Below the pieces are notes generated by a model that had not been told where the DNA came from, ran no database searches, and saw only the letters and a list, made by a program, of their open reading frames with translations. Shown piece after piece: positions 46,015 through 57,971 of a stretch of 64,000 bases of DNA (the stretch's first letter is position 1; every line of letters starts with the position of its first letter). This DNA comes from Erigeron canadensis (taxonomy: Eukaryota > Streptophyta > Magnoliopsida > Asterales > Asteraceae). The stretch spans positions 1,924,501-1,988,500 of the forward strand of contig NC_057761.1 of assembly GCF_010389155.1 (NCBI RefSeq). Reading direction: 5' to 3'. Position numbers and translations under genes: made by a program.

Positions 46015-46667
46015 TAAAAGTCCCATGTTTTCAAAGATTAAGTTAAGTTACAACTAATGTAAGCTTAATTAAGTAAACACAAACAAATAAAGTAAACACG
46101 TTTAACTATATGTATATATATATTAATTAAACAATGAATACATGGTTGGTTTACAAAGAAAAAGAAAATACTTGTTAAGTTTTTGACACACAAAAACTTA
46201 AATGTTCTACAATAATAAGGAACACACAAAGTGACAATTGCAGAACTACACCAACAAGGGTTGCGGCTAGGTCAAGTGATTCCTTATATAGGCAGAGATG
46301 GGAATCACATGACAACCCAATAGATGTTGACATCTCAAGGTTGTCAACCATCTATAGGTGGATCTCTCAGATCTGCATGGCTCTCTGTCTTCATCTTGTT
46401 TGTTTCCAAATCCGGTATGAAAGAGAAAGACCCAGGTAACGTTTTGGTACATGATCACATGTCTTCAATCTTCTTGATCAACACGTGTCTTGGGACCAAT
46501 ATTCATATCTTCATTTTCCCGCTAATTTCTGACTTACAAAAACTAGGCACTGAGTCATCGAACTTATCTTTAAATTGAAGATAATATTGATCGCTGAAAG
46601 ATCGTTGACGAAGCGACTCGCTGAAGAAGAGGCTTGCTGAGTCTCTCAGCGAATCCATATCTCAACA
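46015..46667 (-). repeat. 3' LTR of Copia element 3
   Basis: 653 bp. On the - strand it begins TGTTGAG and ends ACTTTTA. A hairpin GCTGAG-TCT-CTCAGC at 46636-46650 lies 17 nt inside the LTR's 5' end. Confidence 0.9.
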
Positions 46668-46811
46668 ATCTCCCCTATTCGCTGAGGAGACTTAGCTGAG
46701 TAAAAGACTTGCACTAACAAGTGTTTGACAAGAGATTTTTTTGGTACAATGCTGATTTTATATATGACAAACAATTTACAAATACAGCAAAGTAAAGTTA
46801 CAAATATTTAT

Positions 46812-49800
46812 CTATTCCCACACAGATTCTTGCTTTGCTTCAATGAAGGCCTTATCCTTTTGTCTTTCAGACTTCATTAATTCTTGATCAATTAGCTTGA
46901 TGAATCTTGGATTGTTTGAAGTCCTTGAGCAATACTTTCTTAATTTAACAAGAAATCCAGAGGGAGCGATGGGAATTCCACTGGTCCTGAAGAAAAGTTC
47001 ATGACCATGAACATTACAAAAACATAAACCTCCCAGATCTTCATTATACAAACCTTCCACGAACAATAATCTTGAAGGCATGCGAAGGTTGAGCGATGAT
47101 TCCTCCCCAATATCAGATTTTGGTAAAGCTCTAAGCATAGTGGGGAGGGAGGAAGTAACCTGACCAGAAGTTGTCCTCTTGACACCACTTCTAGGTTGCT
47201 GAGGAGAAGGAAAATATGGATGTCTGGCAGCGCTGAGCAAGGAGTCTTCAACCTTGTACTTCTTTTCCAATCTCCTTGTCTGCTTGATCTGGTCGCCAGC
47301 CATCTTCAGCAATGGATCATACACGGCAGTCTTATTGTCTTTTATCAACTTGTAGATCTCGATCCATTAAGTGGGCCCAAGAGTATCAGTTTTGACATTC
47401 TTCAGAGTGAACATCTTGGGCACACCTTTTCTTTGCACTTGAAGATTCATGCCTTGTTGAGAAAGAGATGGCTTGACCCACAAGATCTCTTCCTTTCTCT
47501 GGCTTGACCCACAAGCTTCTTCTGCCTTTCAGCGAAGAATTCTTCTTCTTTCTTCCTTAAGGCTTCCAAACCACCAGCTTGCTGAGCCAACCTTTTAGTT
47601 TCATCATCAGCATCTTTAAGCTCCTCATTCACAACCTGCTCGCTTATAAATTTCTGAGAGAGTTCTTCTTGGATTTTCTTCTTCTTTTGTTCTTCTTGAA
47701 GAACTATCTCAGTTGGTGTTAATTCAGCAGTTGTTTTAGGTGCTGATGAAAACTTAGGGAAGGCACCAGACATCAACTTTTGTTGTTGTTCCCTTGCTGA
47801 GGAGGGAACCTTTGGTGGCCGACTTGCTCTTAGTGGTCACAACTGCTTTACCCTTATCAACATATTTCTTTTCAAGGGCAGCATGGAATTCAGCAGTTGG
47901 CTTGAAGCTAGAGACATTGATTGGTCGTGCTGGCACACTGCCTTCAGCGACTACCTTTTCAACATTCACTGGTACTCCCTCAGCAATAATTGGTTCATCT
48001 ACCTTCTTAGTCTGCTCCCCGTCAACATTTGCTGTCGATTCTACAACCGTCTCAGCTTTGTCTGTTTCAGCATGGGGAGCAACATTCACATGCTCATCAC
48101 TTTAAGTTGTTGGGGCCTCCTTTTCAATATTCTCCCCCTTGGAAGCAGCTGAGGGACTAGCTACTTCCACACTTCGCTGTTTGAGGAGCTCCAACATTTC
48201 TCCCATCATTCCTTTAAGAGACGCAACCTCATCTTCCAGGTTCTTTGTCCTGCTAACGGATTCGTCAAGCAACTTTTTGTCAACAGCAGCCTGAAAGGGG
48301 GTACGAAAGAAGACTTGATTCTTGAGGGAAGAGATTTCATTAGTGAGAGTGGTGAGAAAGTTTTCTTGAGTTTTGGAGAAGGAGGAGACAGAGGAATCAA
48401 GCTTATGAAGTTGTGCAGTGAAGAGAATATTTGATTGAGAGAGTTGGTTGAGAGAGGATAAGAGTCCAGGCACTTCAGTGACCTTCGTTGAGTTTAATTC
48501 ATTTGTGAGTTTGTCAAACGAAGCAGAAATTTGAGAGTTGGAAGTGCTGACTCTCTTCATACTTTGATCCAACAGTAGTTGGTTTCTCTTAAGAAGAGTT
48601 TCATGAGACTTGTGCTGATAGTGATGCTCCTTGATGATCCCAAATACTTTATCTTTCAATTCAGCCATTTCATCAATCATCTCATCATTGCCAGTGATCA
48701 ACTTTAGAAATTGAGCATGAACATCAGCATTCAATGCAGCAATCTTATCCACCATCCAACCATATAAATAACCATGTTTGTTCCCTTGGCTCTGGCAGAT
48801 TTGCACCCTCCTTAATAACTCATGCAGCTGGCAAGTTTCAACATAATCAAGGCCTGTCACGTTAATGGCAGTAAAAGCAATTTGGAGATCTTCATCAGTA
48901 GAGGGAACCTTGAGAGCTTTTAAGGAAACTGGATATCAAGCACAAGGAACCCTGAAGAAATCCGGATGGTGCAACGGAGGTACTTCCATAATAATTTGGT
49001 CATCAAATTCCTCTACCTCAATATAAATTGTTGTCTTGAGTCTTTGAAAGTGACATAATTGCACTCTTCGCTGAAGCTCATCATCATTAAGTTCAGTTGC
49101 ATAATCTCCAAAATGGCCAATTTGTTCACGATTAGCTATAGGCCTTGGAGAATAGCTGGGTGAGGAAGGCATATCATTCAATACAACTGGGGTATCCTCA
49201 AATTCAGTGGGAGGCGAGGAGACTAAAACATATACCAAGTCTTCTGCCAAGAAGCCACTAGTAGTTACCTCTTCTTTACTCTCCTCTGCAGCAGTGAGTT
49301 TGATTTCAGCATCATCATCTTGGAGGTCAAACTCACTGCCCAATTCTTCATCACTAACAACACTTACTTCAAAGATATTGGTCTCGGTTTCTACACTAAC
49401 AGTTTCCGAGACACTAATAGTAATAAAGGGGGTAAAGAAGTTTGACCTCTCGTGGGTTGGGGTGACCCAATATCTTCACCAACCTCGCCTAAAGAAGTTT
49501 GAGGTGGTTGCTTGTTGTTCCCGTTTAACTCGTCAACAGTCTGTTGGGAGACTGTTGATGGGATGGTTTGGGTACTAATGTCCTTGGGCGCTGAGGACGT
49601 CCTAACCTTGGGTTGGCCCTTTGATACACTCCGCTTACGTTTTAGGACGTCAGCGGAGGGTGAAGATTGTAAATTTTGTGTTGAGGACGCTGCCTTGGAT
49701 TTGCTTTTGGTCTTAGTAGAGGCTTTGGAGGTCGCTGAGGGGTTTATTAGCGAATTAGCCTCAGAAGGCATTTCAGCGTCCACAGCGACCGTATCAGCCA

Positions 49801-50767
49801 CTTCATCAGAAAGAAGTGCTACCTTCCAGTCGCTGTCTTTGGGATATAAAGAAGAGTTTAGAGAGAAGAGTACCTCTTTCATATGTACAGTGAGGCGAGT
49901 AACCAAATGTTCAGCAGGTTGCTTGTATATATTGTTGCCGACCCTTGCTACTTGAATTGTGGCAGCATTTGGCAAGTCATATTCATCACCCAACACCTCT
50001 TTGAAGACAAGGGAGAAAATTCTCACAAAAGGCACCGTGTGAGATCTGTTGTTTAGGGTGATCTTGTGCTTCATGTCATTGAAGATTATCAAGGCATAAT
50101 CCACAAATCTTCCTTCAGCGAGAGCGTGGATAATAGGCATCGAAGTTGTAGATGCCTAATTATAAGATCCAGAGTTTCCACCCAAACACTGGATCACATG
50201 AGTGAAGAGAACTCTCCAAATCCCAGGGAGATTTTGTTTCAAGGGATTGCTTGGGATCGCCAAAGGGTTCCTCAGGTTATGATTGTACCCGATTGAAGGC
50301 AGCCATGCCTTCCATTCATCATCACCAGCAGCTTCCACAAATGCATTATTATTATTTTCTTGTGGGAAGCGAAGAGTTTGTTGTAATGATGCTGGAGTGA
50401 TGGTAACAGTTTTCGTCCCTTCTCGAACCATGCCAGAGATGGTCTGGGTGGACTCATCAAAACTACATGTCCACCAGAACTCTCGAAGAAGATGAACATA
50501 AATCTTCTCTGGATCTGCCATAATACAGTAACTAGCAGGAGAAGCATGGATGAAATCTAGCATTGGCTTATATCCTTTTGTGCCTTTTGGCACGTCAGAC
50601 GAGCCGATATGATTGTTTGGTTTTACAACCATATCAAAAGCAGAAAAGGAGATTTTGGAAGATTTAACAACATTAGAAGAAGGAGAATAAGTAGAAGAAT
50701 TCAAGTAAGATTTTGGAATTTGTTCAGTGGCGGCGGAAGCAGATGGAGTTTCAGATGAGGAAGCCAT
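46812..50767 (-). pseudogene. ORF3 (post-pol extra ORF) of Copia element 3
   Basis: The ATG at 50767 (MASSSETPS) opens about 1,318 codons. The breaks are one TAG at about 50156, a frameshift near 49,350-49,390 and compensating frame changes near 47,350-47,780. The N-terminal domain has LDFIHASPASY, LLREFWWTCSF, PASLQQTLRFP, FTHVIQCLGGNSG and VPFVRIFSLVFKEVLG. A Ser/Thr-rich acidic middle follows, then a predicted coiled coil (48860-48102), a Lys/Glu-rich helical part and a C-terminal domain with RMPSRLLFVEG, ELFFRTSGIPIAPSGFLVKLRK and IDQELMKSERQ. No signal peptide or hydrophobic segment is evident, which argues against a classical envelope protein. Confidence 0.75.
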
Positions 50768-50918
50768 TGAAAATATTTAGTATGGAGATTGGAAGATGAA
50801 AAGATCAAAAGAAGGAGATGATTATGAAAAGATGAACAGTTTGAGAGATTTTAAGAGATTTGAAAGAAGATGAATAGTTGAAAGAAAGCGTGAAAGTGGA
50901 AATATGAGTATGAGTTTG

Positions 50919-50926
50919 TATATATA
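50919..50926 (-). promoter_or_regulatory. Candidate internal TATA box before ORF3 (element 3)
   Basis: CCTATATATACA on the - strand, about 152-159 bp before the ORF3 ATG at 50767. The distance is nearly the same as in the other two Copia elements. Confidence 0.6.
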
Positions 50927-51471
50927 GGGTATGATGATGGATCACGATTGGTCAAATGAAAAGACAAAAAGGTTTTCTCTCTATCCTCGTTTTCAAACTG
51001 TACAGTTGTTTTTAACAACTGTCAAAGATATATAAAAAAAATACATCTGTGGGTAACGTTTATAAAAAAATATTTACAAATACTTGAGTGTGCGCCGTAT
51101 GCGTCAGACAGAGCCAGACAGTCAGATGCACAGTAACAGCCTCAAGTGGACAGGTGACGTACTCAAGAAAAACAAGTGGGTAAATTTTAGTTTTGAATTA
51201 TATAACATATGGCTCAAAAGAGTGCCACATCACCAACATAGTTGCATCCGAAATAGTTAGTTTCAGATGTACTCCTATGTTTTATTTAATATCGAAAAGA
51301 TATGTTTGATAATAATTTATTTATAAAATGCTTCAGCACCTCTTTTTAAGAAAAGGATTTAATTTTGGTGCTGAAACATATTTTTAGAGAATGAAGGTCA
51401 GCGATCTTATGACTAACATAAGGTCGCTGATAAAACAATTTTTTGCAAATTGTCAGCCATCAACGGATTTT

Positions 51472-51785
51472 ATAAGTCTTTACCAACAGCCGTTTGCTGA
51501 TGGACTAGATGAAGACTTTTAGCTCTTCATTGCTTTTATTTTGCTTTTTCCTAAAGCAACAAGGATCAACGGATTATAGAAGTCTTTACCAATAACTGTT
51601 TGCTATTGGACTAGATGGAAACTTTTGGCTATCTATTGCCTTTGTTTTGCTTTTTCCCAAAGCAACAGGGATCAACGGATTTTAGAAGTCTTTACCAATA
51701 ACCGTTTGCTATTGGACTAGATGGAAACTTTTGGCTTTCCATTGCCTTTGTTTTGCTTTTTCCCAAAAAGCAACAGGGATCAGTG
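51472..51785 (-). repeat. 106-bp tandem repeat between pol and ORF3 (element 3), about three units
   Basis: Units start at about 51472, 51568 (a shortened first unit) and 51674, with AACGGATT..A, GTCTTTACCAATA and TTTGCTTTTTCCCAAAGCAACA blocks. Clearly related to 42421-42835 in element 2, but diverged. Confidence 0.8.
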
Positions 51786-51824
51786 AGTAAGACAAACTCA
51801 CTTGCTAAGTAGCAGACATGACAA

Positions 51825-52535
51825 TCATGTCGTTGATTCTTCATTCAGCATTCCTAAATTGCTTACAAGCAGTTTGAATCTAGTTTCATCCAAGGGTTTA
51901 GTAAAGATGTCAGCTAGTTGATCATCAGTTGGAATGAAATAGATTTCAACATCTCCTTTCATGACATGATCACGAATGAAGTGATATCGAATATCAATAT
52001 GCTTGGTTTTGGAGTGCTGAACAGGATTGCGTGTAATAGCAATAGCACTTGTATTATCACACATGATTGGAATTTTAGAGTATTCTAGATCGTAATCAGC
52101 GAGTTGATGCTTCATCCAAAGCATTTGGGCACAACAACTCGCTGCAGAAACATATTCTGCCTCAGCTGTGGAGATGGAGACAGTATGTTGCTTTTTACTG
52201 GTCCAACTAGTTAGTCTTCCTCCCAGCAATTGGCAACCACCACTGGTGCTTTTGCGATCAAGCATGCATCCAGCATAGTCAGAATCAGAGAAGCCAACAA
52301 GATCGAAGTTAGAATCTCTAGGATACCAAAGACCCAAGGTGGGTGTACCTTTAAGATATTTGAAGATTCGCTTTACAGCAAGGAGGTGAGACTCTCATGG
52401 AGAGGCCTCATAGCGAGCACAGAGACATGTGGAGAACATAATGTCAGGGCGACTCGCTGTAAGATACATAAGTGACCCAATCATGCCTCTATAGTAAGTG
52501 GGATTAACATGCTTCCCATCTGGGTCAGCATGAAG
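51825..52535 (-). pseudogene. Copia RNase H and RT tail (element 3)
   Basis: From 52535 leftward: the RT connection block, then FSDSDYAGC, AEAEYVSAASCCAQMLWMKHQL, CDNTSAIAI and DIFTKPLDETRF. Separate from the upstream ORF because of stops at about 52533 and 52397. RNase H itself (52337-51825) is open and its acidic catalytic residues are visible. Confidence 0.88.
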
Positions 52536-54041
52536 TTAATTGGAAGGAGACATAGGAGTGCGTTTGGGAGTGACATGGGTGAAGTCAAATTTATGCAACA
52601 TATCCCTAATGTATTTTTCTTGGTTGATGAAAATGCCCGTGGGAAGTTGCTTAATTTGTAAACCTAAGAAGAAGGTTAACTCGCCCATCATACTTATTTC
52701 AAACGTACTTGACATAAGAGTACTAAACTTCTTACACAGCTTAAGAGAAAGGGAACCAAAGATTATGTCATCAACATATATTTCATAATACAAAGCATGA
52801 GCTTTCTCTGTGAAAATAAAGAGAGTGCTATCTATGGTTCCTCTATGAAAGCCATGGTCTAAAAGAAAAGAAGAGAGGGTATCATACCAGGCTCTAGGAG
52901 CTTGTTTGAGACCATAAAGAGCTTTATTGAGCTTGTAAACATAGTGAGGATACTTTGGATCCTCAAAACCAGGAGACTGCTTGACATAGACCTCTTCATC
53001 AAGAGCACCATTTAGAAAGGCACTCTTGACGTCCATTTGATAGACAATGAAGCCTTTATAAGCAGCGTGAGCGAGAAAGAGGCGAATGGCCTCAAGACGA
53101 GCGACTGGGGCAAAGGTTTCATCATAGTCAATGCCTTCAGCTTGAGTATATCCTTGTGCCACCAGTCTGGCTTTGTTGCGAACAACAATACCAGCTTCAT
53201 CCATTTTGTTCCTATAAACCCATCGAGAACCAATGGGTTCCTTACATGGAGGAGGAACTAGAAACCAAACATGATTTCTTTCAAATTGGGTAAGTTCCTC
53301 TTGCATGGCTTCAACCCAAGAGGGATCAGCCATTGCTTCTCCAATGTTGGAAGGAACAATTTGAGAGAGAAAATTGACATAGAGACAAGTATTACTTGTC
53401 GCTGATCTAGTTCGAACACCATTGGTTGGATTACCAATTACATGGTCAAGTGGGAGGTCAGCAGTCCATTTGAGTGCAGGAGAATGAATGGAAGAGTAGG
53501 TAGGCGCAGTAGATGAGGTGGAGATAGGATCACTAGTAACTATTGGATAGCTAGAGAGATCAACAGTTAGAGTTGGTTCAGGATTGCTAACTGGAGGGTC
53601 ACTGACAGGTTCTTCCTGCTGAGGATTGTCATCCTCAGCGTCTCCTAAATCAGGATTCGCTGAGGCATCATGGAAGACATCATCAGCGATACTGTCAGTT
53701 TCTTGAACTACTTTAGGAGAAGAATTGCTGATGGAGTTCTTTTGTATAGACCTAAGAAGAGGCTCAACAGGATCTACAGAGTAGATATGAGCAGCAATAT
53801 AGTCAATATTGGATGATTCAATTTGAGATGGTTCGGTATAAGGAGTGTCAGCAATATTTTGAATGGCTGATACTTCAGGTGGATCAGCGAGATCATCAAG
53901 AATATCATTAGCAGATGCTTGTTTGGGAAGATCACTCAAAGCTGAACAACTTTCGTCAAAAGTAACATGAATTGATTCATCAACCTTTTGAGTGCGAGTG
54001 TTAAACACTTTGAAAGCTTTGCTAATTGAAGAATATCCCAA
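52536..54041 (-). pseudogene. Copia integrase C-terminal end and reverse transcriptase (element 3)
   Basis: An open stretch of 501 codons. The integrase tail and linker ([19 protein letters not shown]...) are followed by RT with [79 protein letters not shown], the active site YVDDIIFGS and LTFFLGLQI. All main RT blocks are intact. The reading frame ends at a TAA beside the SPSN block (about 52536). Confidence 0.9.
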
Positions 54042-54795
54042 AAAGTAGCCGTCATCAGCTTTGGGATCGAATTTTCCTAAATGATCCTTATTATTAAGGA
54101 TGAAGACTGGGCAACCAAATACATGGAAATACCCAATTTTGGGTTTCTTGCCTTTGAAAACTTCATAGCTAGTCTTATCATGTCTCTTGACAATAAGACA
54201 CCTATTTTTGAGTATGGCAAGCAGTACTAACTACTTTAGCCCAAAATTTTGAAGAAAGAGAAGATTCGCTGAGCATGGTCCTAGCAGCTTCTATGAGAGT
54301 TCTATTTCTCCTTTCAGCTACTCCATTTTGCTCAGGAGTTCTAACATAAGAAAAGTTTTGTCCAATCCATTGATCAGCACAAAAACTTTCAAGAGTTTGG
54401 TTTCGAAACTCAGTACCATGATCACTTCTGAGTTCTTTAACACGAATGTTGTTGAGGTTTTCCATCTTTTTAATGAAATTAATAATTTCCTCAGCAGCAT
54501 CACTCTTAGAATGAAGGACAATTGTCCAAGTGTATCGTGAATATTCATCCACAATAACTAAGGTGTATCTGCTACCCCTTAAACTTTGAACATTTACAGG
54601 ACCAAAGAGGTCCATGTGGAGAAGATGAAAGCAGCCATTGATTGAGTTGGCTTTTAGTTTGAAAGTGGCTAGGTGGCTTTTACCCTTTTCACAGGCACCA
54701 CAGAGCCTGCCCTTCTCATAAGATAGAGGAGGAAGGCCTTGAACAAGATTTTTTTTGGCAAGAGAGTTAATGGTTTTAAAGTTGACATGCGACAT
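54042..54795 (-). pseudogene. Copia integrase core (element 3)
   Basis: HVNFKTINSLAKKN and CGACEKGKS give the His/Cys zinc-binding residues. HMDLFGPVN, RSDHGTEFRN and TPEQNGVAERRNR carry the catalytic Asp, Asp and Glu (DD35E). The frame is open from 54795 to 54202 and then changes frame before 54041. Confidence 0.9.
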
Positions 54796-54804
54796 ACGTT
54801 TGTG

Positions 54805-55203
54805 TCATAACCAATTAATTTGAGAGGTAGCCTTAGAAAAGAAACATGTCTCGCTGTCAGTTTTGACAGGAGTAAAATCTACCAAGTAGATGTCTCTTCT
54901 TCTTGGAGCAATTAGAACTACCTCTTTATTGATATTGATAACTGTGCCTTGATGCTTGTCAAGAATGACTTTGTAGTCAGCATCACTCAATTAGCTAATG
55001 CTGATAAGATTATGTTTTAATCCATTCACATAAGCAACCTCTGTGAATTTTATCAGCCTATTTGAGAGAGATCCATATCCTTCTGTTTGGCCAGTAAAGT
55101 TGTTACCAAAAACAACTGTGGGACCACTGGCCTCAACATAGTTATCCAGCAGGTCCTTTGATCCAGTCATGTGTTTTGAACAGCCACTGTCCAAGTACCA
55201 CAC
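54805..55203 (-). pseudogene. Copia aspartic protease (element 3)
   Basis: WYLDSGCSKHMTG is the standard Copia protease active-site block (Asp-Ser-Gly). It is followed by VVFGNNFTGQTEGYGS and a LKHNLISIS block with a stop at 54991, then by a short VILDKHQGTV segment to 54805. The protease cuts the Gag-Pol polyprotein. Confidence 0.88.
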
Positions 55204-55244
55204 TTCCTTTCCTAGCGAAGCCTGCAGGATAACATAATAGGGAT

Positions 55245-57047
55245 TTAGGAAGAATCAGGATTAGACCTGCTGAGAGCTTCCTCAGCAGAGTCTTGAAGAT
55301 TTTTGAAAGGAAGAGGGGCTCTAGGGTCAGCCTTCTCATCAATTTGTTGTTCAACAAGCTGATGAGCAGGGAGCAGACGACGTGGCATTCTTAAGGTATA
55401 ACCTTGATCCATGGCATATGTCATGGTATTTCCAGAGTCAAGTACAACCATGTTGGTGACTTGATCGTTACTGCCATATTCCACTAACATGTTTCCAAAG
55501 AAGGTAGACATCACCTCTTGTCTCGAAGGAAAAGATATTTGTTGAGCAGCAATATATTCAGCGACATTGCTGCCATTGAGAGTAATGTTCCCACCCAAGG
55601 TAATACTTGGTTCAGTGGGGGGAACTTCCTCATTAACAGCAGGTAGAGAAGAGGAAGAGGATGAAGCAACATAAGCTGAAGATGGATTGGATTCAATCAC
55701 AACCTCAGGAGGATCCCTTGATCCTTTGTTCTCACAATCAGAGGCAATATGCCCTCTTTCACCACAATGATAGCACTTCCTTTGAGGAGGAGTTTGCCCT
55801 TGATTTTGCAAGAAGAATCCTTTGAGTTGAGAAGAAAGATCATTTACACGCTTTGTTAACTCACTAATCTGAGATTCAGATGAGGAGGATGAAGGTGCAG
55901 GGTTGTTTTTCTTCTCAGGGTTGTTTTTCTTCTTCCTATATTGAGGAGGAAGAGTTCTAGGAACAAGGCCAAGAATGGATTCTTCTTTAGATTGGTTTGA
56001 AGATGATGGACCAGAATGAGGTTGACCAACTCGCTGTCCTTCTTGCTGATAAGGTTTCATTTGCTGAGAGGAGTTGCCTTGCTGAGGAACGAAAGTTCCT
56101 CTTCTTATGTAGACAGGTTTAGGTTGTTGAAAACGAGCGTCAGCAGCCTATAACCGTTTTTTCATAAGCTTTTCATGCATGGCAGGCTTGGCCTCATTAC
56201 TGTTGGAGGAATAAGAAGAGGAAGGGATGGATTTTAATGAAACAGAGGGATCAGCGACCTTCTGAAGTTCAACGACCTTTTGGGAAGCTGAAGTCTCAGC
56301 AGGTTGACTAGTAAAACTAGTTCGCTGAGGGGAACTGTAGTCATATTGAACAACGACCTTTCTCCTTTTAAACGGGTCTTTTGATTTGAGGGTTAGCATT
56401 TGGGGAGCAAGAGGCCTGAAACCATCACTGAAATATTTCCATCAAATGAATGGGATGGAGAGTATTGAATTCTGCCTTCATCAGGCATCATATCAATAAT
56501 GGGACAATTTGGAAACACTGTTTTAGCAAAACTGGAGACCTGCTAGTTACAGTTCTAGAGGATGAGAAAGAAGGAGATTCAGATTTCTCAATGGGAGAAT
56601 CAATAACATGCTCAGAATGAAAGTCATTCGAACGTTTTACGAAATAATATTTCATCAGTTCTTCAGGAGAAGCGTCAGGACTTGGAGGAGTTCTTTCCTC
56701 GGATAATGGACTGTCGCTGAACGTATTAGTTATGCGAGCAGCGGTCTCATAATCTCCCCCAATAATGGCTTTCTTTTGAGCAGGGACTTGCAAGTTGAAG
56801 ATCCTTTCATTTAGCTTGGAAGATTTACACCAAGAGTCTACAATTCTTTTGAGGTCAACGACCTCATTTTTCAAATTCTCGTTTGAGATTTGAAGATTTT
56901 TGGTGAGAAGTTTTTGAGGTCAGCGACCTCATTTTTCAAATTTTCATTTTTGGTGAGAAGTTTTTGAGATTCTCATTTGAGATTTGAAGATTTTTGGTTT
57001 TGTCTTCATCAGAGGAAGAAGAAAGAAGGTTCACCTTTTTAAGAGTG
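55245..57047 (-). pseudogene. Copia gag linker and nucleocapsid region (element 3)
   Basis: Three open parts (56874-56488, 56399-56148 and 56060-55245). The last carries a CX2CX4HX4C zinc knuckle (CYHCGERGHIASDC) and a Ser-rich stretch. The upstream part is acidic or coiled-coil-like, with a short tandem duplication near 56880-56990 (GGTGAGAAGTTTTTGAG repeated). It directly precedes the protease. Confidence 0.8.
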
Positions 57048-57052
57048 ACGTT

Positions 57053-57966
57053 TGTTGGAATTTCGGATGCCCAAGACACATATTAAATTGACGTGGCTAG
57101 TATGTGATGATCCAAGTCAGGTCATACCCAATAACAAGTTAGACAAACACTTATGATATGTATTTATATGATATGATCTTTAAATAAATATCAATACTTG
57201 AAGCATTTAGGAAATGGGTTTCTAAATAAATGCACTTGAGAAATATAAGTAAATTATATGGATAATTTATTTTGAGAAATATGTGAATGTGTTTATTTGG
57301 CAAAATAAACACTTATGTGTGTTATGTATAATACATAATATGTTACATAAGGTATATAACATGTTATAATACATTTATATATATTGTATAAAAGGAAAAT
57401 GCAAGTGGATTTTGAGTTGGTGAGACCCATGTGATCTCACCTTGAGGCCGGCCACCCCCCACCCAAAACACACATGCATTTGCTTGTTTTATATAACCCA
57501 CTAGCTACATTGGAAACACACACTTAATACATGCACTTGCTATAGTGTTCTCTCAACTCTCAAGTGCAAAAACTCTCTCTTTTTCTCTCTTGATTTTCGG
57601 CACAAACAAGGAAAGAAGAGAAGGGTTTTTCAAGTCTAAATCCTAGCATATATGGGTGTTTGTTGGAGGCTTGGGGTATGCAAGCTTGAGGTACTTCTAT
57701 CTTGAAGACTTGGCTTATTTAAGAACATCATCTTCTTCATATCAACCTTCTCATAAGCTTGGAAGAAGGTAGTCTTCTAAACACCCTATGGTTGTTATTT
57801 TGATTGTATGACATTCATATACATGGATCCTTATTGTTTGGGGTTTTCTTTTATAAGTTAAAATTTGGTTTTAACTATATATAACATAATGAAAGGTTCA
57901 TTTTTCCGCTGCGTTTTTCATGTTATAAGGATAATATGACTTTGATAAAACCCAAAAGACCCAACA
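57053..57966 (+). repeat. Solo LTR inserted in gag of Copia element 3
   Basis: 914 bp, TGTTGGAATTTCGG...GACCCAACA, flanked by ACGTT at 57048-57052 and 57967-57971. The gag frame resumes when one copy of ACGTT is read through. It contains a TATA-like TGTATAAAAGG near 57386-57396 in + orientation. It is a different family from the host element. Confidence 0.88.
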
Positions 57967-57971
57967 ACGTT

